Shown piece by piece: positions 6,567 through 11,186 of a DNA stretch of 11,186 nt. The position numbers and the translations under genes are program-made. Under the pieces are notes generated by a model. The model saw nothing but the letters and a program-made list of their open reading frames with translations. It did not search any database and had not been told where the DNA came from. The stretch is from WQTU01 sp031548835 (lineage in GTDB: Bacteria; Spirochaetota; Spirochaetia; CADAEX01): assembly GCA_031548835.1 (NCBI GenBank), contig JAVBQS010000149.1, forward strand, positions 1 through 11,186, written 5' to 3'. The stretch's first letter is position 1. The number at the start of each line of letters is the position of its first letter.

Positions 6567-8321
6567 ATGCCGTTTGTTAATATAGCTGATATTTCTGTCT
6601 CTTTTGGAAACAGGGATGTTATTGATAAGATAAACCTTAACATATCTGAAGATTCCAAAATTGCTCTTTCAGGAGCAAATGGAAGCGGCAAGACAACTTT
6701 ATTAAAAGTTATTGCAGGAATAACATCTCCGGACAGCGGCTCTATTTCAATACAGAAAGAAACCCGTGTTTCATATCTGCCGCAATCAGGAATAGTTTTT
6801 TCAGGACAGACTCTGTTTAATGAAGCTGATAAAGCATTTTTGCCTTTTCTTAAAATGATTGAAAGAATAACAGCTATTGAAAAAGAACTTGCAGAATGTA
6901 AAGAAGGAGAAAAAAATGTTCCCATTCTTCTTGAAGAACATCATGTTCTGCAGGAAAAAGTTCTTAACAGCGGATATTATGAAAGAGAAGGTGAGATAGA
7001 AACAGTTCTGACAGGGCTTGGTTTTTCAAGAACAGATTTAACCAAAATGACAGAAAGTTTTTCCGGCGGCTGGCAGATGAGAATTGCTCTTGCAAGAACA
7101 CTGCTTGAAAGGCCTGATATTATGCTGCTTGATGAGCCTACAAACTATCTTGATATAGAAGCAAGGCAGTGGCTTGAAGATTTTCTTTTAAAATTTAAAG
7201 GCGGTTTTATAATAGTATCGCATGACAGATTTTTTCTTGATGTAACATGTAACGAAGTTATAGAGCTTTTTAACGGCAAGCTTAACAGATATAAGGGAAA
7301 CTACAGCGCATATGAAAAAATAAGAGAACAGGAGCTTGAGTCACTTGTCCAGCGCTACGAAAGACAGCAGGAAGAAATAGAGAAAATTGAATATTTTATC
7401 AGAAGATTCAGATATAATGCTTCTAAAGCACCTCTTGTCCAGAGCAGAATCAAGCAGCTTGAAAGTATTGAAAAAATAGAGATACCTGAAAGCCTTAAAA
7501 AAATTCATTTTAAATTCCCGGCGCCTCCCCATTCTGGAAAAGATGTTGTTGTAATTGAAGATGTAAATAAATTCTATGGAGATTTTCAGGCGCTGAAAAA
7601 TATAAATTTTTATGTGACAAGAGGAGAAAAAATTGCTCTTGCAGGAAAAAATGGAGCTGGAAAATCAACCTTGTTAAGAATATTATCGCAGACAGATAAA
7701 AATTATTCAGGAAATATAAAACTTGGAAAAGATGTAAATATTGGTTATTTTTCACAGGATTTTGAGGCAACTCTGGATAATAATAATTCAGTAATAGAAG
7801 AGCTTGAAAAATCTTCCCCTACAGAACTTATTCCTTTGCTGCGAAGCCTTCTTGGAGCTTTTTTGTTCAGGGGCGATGATATTTATAAAAAAATTTCCTA
7901 TCTTTCAGGCGGAGAAAAAAACAGGATTGCTCTTTTAAAACTGCTTCTTCATCCTTCAAATTTACTTATACTTGATGATCCTACAAACCACCTTGATTTA
8001 AATTCAAAAGATATTCTTCTTGAAGCTTTAAAAAATTATTCAGGTACTCTTATTTTTGTTTCTCATGACAGATATTTTATAGAAAATCTGTCAACAAGAG
8101 TTATAGAGCTTAGTAATGGAATTTCAAAAGATTATCCTGGCGGATATGATTATTATCTTTTTAGAAAAGAAAAAGAAATAAGTGAAACAGAAAGTTCTAT
8201 AGATAGCCTGCCTAAACAAGATATTGCTGTTAAAAAAGATAATCCGGAAAATTATGCAGTTCAGCGGGAAAAAGAGAAAGCTGTAAAAAAAGAGAGAAAA
8301 AAGCTTGAAAAAAAATCATAA
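6567..8321 (+). CDS. ABC-F family ribosome-associated ATPase, ends early at an in-frame TAA
   Basis: ABC-F proteins bind the ribosomal E site and act on stalled ribosomes or antibiotic resistance; they have no membrane domain. This one has 584 residues. The first ATPase domain has Walker A GANGSGKT (36-43), signature SFSGG (164-168), Walker B LLDEPTNYLD with Glu190, and switch His219. The charged linker (about 238-325, with YERQQEEIEKIEYFIRRFR and QSRIKQLE) resembles YheS/YdiF-type proteins. The second domain has GKNGAGKS (360-367), LSGGE (446-450), Walker B ILDDPTNHLD and His500. Asp471 replaces the usual catalytic Glu. The reading stops at TAA (8319-8321) inside the Lys-rich start of the C-terminal coiled coil, and the rest continues in the same frame (8328-8513). 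AGAGGA (6551-6556) lies 10 bases before the ATG. The subfamily is uncertain; a role in resistance cannot be claimed. Confidence 0.93.
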   Translation: MPFVNIADISVSFGNRDVIDKINLNISEDSKIALSGANGSGKTTLLKVIAGITSPDSGSISIQKETRVSYLPQSGIVFSGQTLFNEADKAFLPFLKMIERITAIEKELAECKEGEKNVPILLEEHHVLQEKVLNSGYYEREGEIETVLTGLGFSRTDLTKMTESFSGGWQMRIALARTLLERPDIMLLDEPTNYLDIEARQWLEDFLLKFKGGFIIVSHDRFFLDVTCNEVIELFNGKLNRYKGNYSAYEKIREQELESLVQRYERQQEEIEKIEYFIRRFRYNASKAPLVQSRIKQLESIEKIEIPESLKKIHFKFPAPPHSGKDVVVIEDVNKFYGDFQALKNINFYVTRGEKIALAGKNGAGKSTLLRILSQTDKNYSGNIKLGKDVNIGYFSQDFEATLDNNNSVIEELEKSSPTELIPLLRSLLGAFLFRGDDIYKKISYLSGGEKNRIALLKLLLHPSNLLILDDPTNHLDLNSKDILLEALKNYSGTLIFVSHDRYFIENLSTRVIELSNGISKDYPGGYDYYLFRKEKEISETESSIDSLPKQDIAVKKDNPENYAVQREKEKAVKKERKKLEKKS

Positions 8322-8327
8322 GAACTT

Positions 8328-8513
8328 ATGGCGCTTGTAGATAGCCTTGAACAGCAAGCAAAACAGATTGAAGAGATGATGGGCAGGGCTGAAATCTACT
8401 CGGATGGGCAAAAAATCAAAGAACTTAAAAAAAAGCTTGAGCAGAACAGGAATAGTCAGGCAGAATTGCTTAATGAATGGGAAAATATTGAAACAGCTAT
8501 AAATTCTCCTTAA
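8328..8513 (+). CDS. Detached C-terminal coiled-coil domain of the ABC-F protein
   Basis: This 61-residue reading frame is the missing end of the preceding ABC-F protein. It is in the same frame, separated only by TAA, GAA and CTT. Its pattern (SLEQQAKQIEEMMG, then AEIYSDGQKIKELKKKLEQ, then LLNEWENIE) matches the usual ABC-F C-terminal hairpin, in which two helices are joined by a short loop containing a Y.D or Y.DG motif. Without the stop the protein would have 648 residues, a normal length for this type. The ATG at 8328 has no good Shine-Dalgarno, so a separate peptide would need translational coupling. Possible explanations are a recent nonsense mutation, stop read-through, a split gene or a sequencing error. 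A single frameshift does not explain it because both parts share one frame. Confidence 0.8.
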   Translation: MALVDSLEQQAKQIEEMMGRAEIYSDGQKIKELKKKLEQNRNSQAELLNEWENIETAINSP

Positions 8514-8527
8514 AGCTTATTTATATA

Positions 8528-8588
8528 TTAGATCTGTTCGATAATCTAAAAATGATTATCCTAGCATAGTAGGCCACGCCAGGATAAT
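8528..8588 (+). repeat. Chain of overlapping inverted repeats
   Basis: TTAGAT (8528-8533) pairs with ATCTAA (8544-8549). GATAATC (8540-8546) pairs with GATTATC (8554-8560). ATTATCCT (8555-8562) pairs with AGGATAAT (8581-8588), and GGC/GCC (8572-8574, 8578-8580) stacks inside the last stem. Neighbouring pairings share bases, so only some can form at once. It starts 15 bases after the ABC-F coiled-coil stop and could end that transcript, but no T-run follows on the plus strand. Confidence 0.4.
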
Positions 8589-8629
8589 AAAATAAAAACC
8601 TTTAAGATTTAAAAGAATTATACATTGTG

Positions 8630-8649
8630 CCAAATTAGCGCTTATTTGG
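8630..8649. promoter_or_regulatory. 20-base near-palindrome, possible operator
   Basis: CCAAAT-T-AGC is followed by GCT-T-ATTTGG, so 9 of the 10 symmetric positions match and the only break is one T/T pair. A symmetric site of this length in non-coding DNA is typical of a binding site for a dimeric regulator. It lies about 75 bases before the first promoter candidate for pyc. The protein that would bind it is unknown. Confidence 0.4.
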
Positions 8650-8723
8650 TGTTTATAAAATGACTTCTCACAAGGTTCTCTAACAGGTCTATTTCTGTAA
8701 AATATGTTTTAATAATATGTTTT

Positions 8724-8753
8724 TTGTATCAATATTATAAAATATTGTATACT
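8724..8753 (+). promoter_or_regulatory. Promoter candidate with a dyad filling its spacer
   Basis: TTGTAT (8724-8729) and TATACT (8748-8753) flank an 18-base spacer made entirely of the dyad CAATATT-ATAA-AATATTG. The hexamers are identical to those of the promoter at 179-207. If used for pyc the leader would be about 275 bases. The dyad also makes the segment able to form a hairpin (GTAT and ATAC extend the stem). Confidence 0.4.
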
Positions 8754-8776
8754 TATGGCTTTTTAATAATAAAATA

Positions 8777-8805
8777 TTGTCAAAGCAATTTCAAAATTAT
8801 AAAAT
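8777..8805 (+). promoter_or_regulatory. Second promoter candidate upstream of pyc
   Basis: TTGTCA (8777-8782) and TAAAAT (8800-8805) are 17 bases apart, each with five of six consensus bases. Both boxes overlap copies of the ATAAAATATTG repeat. In such AT-rich DNA a chance match is possible. Confidence 0.35.
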
Positions 8806-9036
8806 ATTTGCGTTTTGAATTTAATCAGTAATAATTTTGTCCTCCTGCCGACTGGGTACATATTGTTAATTCTGATAAAAATATAAAGGTTTATCTTAAA
8901 AAAATATTGATAAATCAGTACAAACAAAATACTTTAGCTGGTTAAAATCCCGGATAAACAGATTTTAAATTGCCAATAGCGGTAATTCAATATATTTGAG
9001 TTTTAACAAGGCTGATAAAATAGAGAGGAGCTTTTG

Positions 9037-11186
9037 ATGAGCATTAGAAAATTTAAAAAAATAATGTCTGCGAATAGAGGCGAAATAGCAATAAGAACTT
9101 TCCGCGCATGTATGGAGCTGGGAATTAAAACTGTTGCAATTTATTCAAATGAAGACAGGTTATCGCTTTACAGGACAAAAGCTGATGAAGCTTACCTTAT
9201 AGGAAAGGGAAAAGGGCCTATTGAAGCATATCTGGGAATTGATGAAATAATAGATATTGCAAAAAAGAAAGATGTTGATGCAATTCATCCAGGCTATGGA
9301 TTTTTATCTGAAAATCCTGCTTTTTCAGAAAGCTGTGAAAAAGCAGGTATTGTTTTTATAGGGCCTACAGCAGAGCAGCAGAGAATACTTGGAGATAAAG
9401 TATCTGCCCGCCATGCTGCAATTGCAGCCGGCGTTCCTGTTGTTCCTGGAACAGAAAAGCCGATTGAGCATGATGAAGAAGCTTTTAAATTTGCAAAAGC
9501 ACACGGCTATCCAATTATAGTAAAAGCAGCGGCAGGCGGTGGCGGCCGCGGAATGAGGGTTGCAAACAACCATGAGCAGCTTGTAGAAGGCCTTGCCAGC
9601 GCAAGAAGCGAAGCAAAAGCAGCTTTCGGAGATCCTACTGTTTTTCTTGAAAAATATCTTGTAAAACCAAAACATATAGAGATACAGGTTATCGGAGATA
9701 ATTACGGAAATATTGTCCACTTTTTTGAAAGAGACTGCTCTATACAAAGGCGCCACCAGAAAGTAGTTGAATTTGCTCCTTCTCTTGCAATATCAGAAAA
9801 AATGAGAGAACAATTATGCAGCGATGCAATTAAAATAACAAGGCAGGTTAACTATAGAAATGCAGGAACAATTGAATTTCTGCTTGACCAGCAGGGCAAT
9901 TATTATTTTATAGAAATGAATCCCCGCCTTCAGGTTGAACATACTGTTACAGAACTTATTACAGGACGCGATCTTGTCCAGACACAGATAAGAGTTGCGG
10001 AAGGTTATAAATTAAGCGATCCTGAAATAGGAATACCAAACCAGAGTGCAATAAAGAAAAGCGGATATGCAATACAGTGCAGAATAACAACAGAAGATCC
10101 TGAAAATAATTTTGCTCCAGATATAGGCACTCTTAAAGCATACAGATCTCCTGCAGGATTCGGCGTAAGGCTTGATGCCGGTAACGCATTTTCCGGAGCA
10201 AGAATTACTTCCTCCTATGATTCGCTTCTTGTAAAGCTTAGCGGCTGGGGGCTTACATTTGAAAAAGCAGCAAGAGTTATGAAAAGATCTCTTGTTGAAT
10301 TCAGAATAAGAGGTATTAAGACAAACATCCCATTTCTTGAAAATGTTGTAACACATCCTGTTTTTCTTGCAGGCAATTGCGATACATCTTTTATAGATTC
10401 AAATCCTCAGCTTCTTGTAGGGAAAAAGAAAAAAGACAGGGCAACAAAGCTTCTTAACTATCTGGGCGATATAACAGTAAATGGACAGGGCTCTGTTAAG
10501 AAAATGAATACAAAGCCTATTTTTGCAGAAGCTCCTGTGCCTGAAATTTCAGGCATGGAAAAAAGGCCTTTGGGAACAAGAGATATTTATAAAGAGCTTG
10601 GAACTGAAAAATTTATGGAGTGGATACTGGCGCAGAAAAAACTTCTTGTGACAGATACCACAATGCGAGATGCACATCAGTCTTTGCTTGCTACAAGAGT
10701 AAGGACTCACGATCTTGTAAAAATAGCAGAGCCAATGTCATATCTTGCTTCTGACCTTTTTTCTATGGAAATGTGGGGCGGAGCAACTTTTGATGTTGCG
10801 TTAAGATTTCTTAAAGAATCTCCATGGGAAAGGCTTCATCTGTTAAGGGAAAATATACCAAACATACTTTTCCAGATGCTTTTAAGAGCATCTAACGCAG
10901 TAGGATATACAAATTATCCTGATAATGTTGTGGATAGGTTTGTAAAAGAAGCTGCAGATTCAGGAATAGACCTTTTCAGGGTTTTTGATTCGCTTAACTG
11001 GACAACAGGAATGGCTGTTGCAATGGAAGCTGTAAGAAAATATGACAAAATATGTGAAGCAACATTTTGTTACACCGGAGATATTACAGATCCAAAGAGA
11101 GATAAATATCCTCTTGAATATTATGTAAAACTTGCAAAAGAGCTTGAAAAAATGGGCGCTCATATTCTGGGAATAAAAGATATGGC
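9037..11186 (+). CDS. pyc: Pyruvate carboxylase, N-terminal 716 residues (cut by the window end)
   Basis: This biotin enzyme makes oxaloacetate from pyruvate, bicarbonate and ATP, refilling the TCA pool or feeding gluconeogenesis in the cytosol. The biotin carboxylase part (about 1-450) has NRGEIAIR near the start, the Gly-rich ATP loop AAAGGGGRGMR (164-174), FERDCSIQRRHQKVVE (230-245) and EMNPRLQVEHTVTE (293-305). A linker with a VNG motif leads to the carboxyltransferase part, which begins near residue 536 with TDTTMRDAHQSLLATR, where Asp545 is a metal ligand. The window ends just after IKDM; Lys714 matches the lysine that is carboxylated in known enzymes. The rest of this domain and the biotin carrier lie outside. 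Joining both domains in one chain separates it from acetyl-CoA carboxylase AccC. AGAGGAG (9024-9030) lies 6 bases before the ATG. Confidence 0.96.
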   Translation, partial: MSIRKFKKIMSANRGEIAIRTFRACMELGIKTVAIYSNEDRLSLYRTKADEAYLIGKGKGPIEAYLGIDEIIDIAKKKDVDAIHPGYGFLSENPAFSESCEKAGIVFIGPTAEQQRILGDKVSARHAAIAAGVPVVPGTEKPIEHDEEAFKFAKAHGYPIIVKAAAGGGGRGMRVANNHEQLVEGLASARSEAKAAFGDPTVFLEKYLVKPKHIEIQVIGDNYGNIVHFFERDCSIQRRHQKVVEFAPSLAISEKMREQLCSDAIKITRQVNYRNAGTIEFLLDQQGNYYFIEMNPRLQVEHTVTELITGRDLVQTQIRVAEGYKLSDPEIGIPNQSAIKKSGYAIQCRITTEDPENNFAPDIGTLKAYRSPAGFGVRLDAGNAFSGARITSSYDSLLVKLSGWGLTFEKAARVMKRSLVEFRIRGIKTNIPFLENVVTHPVFLAGNCDTSFIDSNPQLLVGKKKKDRATKLLNYLGDITVNGQGSVKKMNTKPIFAEAPVPEISGMEKRPLGTRDIYKELGTEKFMEWILAQKKLLVTDTTMRDAHQSLLATRVRTHDLVKIAEPMSYLASDLFSMEMWGGATFDVALRFLKESPWERLHLLRENIPNILFQMLLRASNAVGYTNYPDNVVDRFVKEAADSGIDLFRVFDSLNWTTGMAVAMEAVRKYDKICEATFCYTGDITDPKRDKYPLEYYVKLAKELEKMGAHILGIKDM

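Larger units (their letters stand above)
8514..9036. other. 523-base non-coding region upstream of pyruvate carboxylase
   Basis: I see no coding sequence on either strand, no tRNA and no recognised riboswitch. The region is very AT-rich and unusually structured. It holds a chain of overlapping inverted repeats (8528-8588), a 20-base near-palindrome (8630-8649), 10-base direct repeats AATATGTTTT (8701-8710, 8714-8723), and two promoter-like sequences in a field of repeated ATAAAATATTG (8724-8810). Further on are an inverted GATAAA/TTTATC pair (8874-8895) and a weak AATTGCC/GGTAATT hairpin (8968-8987). It may be a complex control region or long leader for the pyc gene. Confidence 0.5.

Noticed and set aside
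8936..8956. GGTTAAAATCCCGG resembles the T-arm of a tRNA
   Set aside because: The invariant C of the TTC loop is A, only four pairs form, and no acceptor, D or anticodon arm can be built around it. It is neither a tRNA nor a convincing attachment-site remnant.
9016..9021. Extended -10 (TGATAAAAT) right before pyc as its promoter
   Set aside because: No -35 box fits, and transcription would start inside the ribosome binding site, losing it.
9325..9756. Long minus-strand open frames inside pyc (also 10012-10356 and 10960-11163)
   Set aside because: They are Cys/Phe/Tyr-rich mirror frames of a clearly coding plus strand, without ribosome binding sites or recognisable domains.

Overview
The window is about one third G+C by eye. 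It reads like a stretch of a Gram-negative-type bacterial chromosome, most likely a spirochaete. That assignment is an inference from the style of the proteins: many tyrosine- and lysine-rich exported proteins, an SH3-type lipoprotein whose WMEVLTEDG..GYCF segment resembles treponemal proteins, and genes for envelope upkeep. No marker gene proves the taxon. No phage, insertion sequence, CRISPR array, rRNA or tRNA was found.

Layout: the last 18 codons of an unidentified gene (to 59). A short promoter region with a dyad in the promoter spacer (60-226). A TPR lipoprotein (227-1294). A MltD-like lytic transglycosylase with two LysM domains (1400-2785). A 154-base gap rich in overlapping hairpins (2786-2939). 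An exported protein of unknown function (2940-3809), whose 3' end overlaps by 32 bases the convergent gene for an M20 metallopeptidase (3778-5007, minus). A divergent promoter region (5008-5212). An SH3-domain lipoprotein with a TTG start (5213-6487). A probable terminator. An ABC-F ATPase (6567-8321), whose C-terminal coiled coil lies beyond a single in-frame TAA stop (8328-8513). A 523-base non-coding region full of dyads, direct repeats and promoter-like sequences (8514-9036). Finally the first 716 codons of a pyruvate carboxylase (9037 to the window end).

The first three complete genes and the SH3 lipoprotein form a cell-envelope neighbourhood: two lipoproteins, a peptidoglycan-cleaving enzyme and a secreted protein. 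The M20 peptidase and pyruvate carboxylase are metabolic, and the ABC-F protein belongs to translation. No gene cluster that looks like a new defence or biosynthetic system is visible. The points most worth a second look are the interrupted ABC-F gene with an Asp in its second Walker B motif, the mutually exclusive hairpins before 2940, and two promoters (near 179 and 8724) that share hexamers and carry a dyad filling the spacer.
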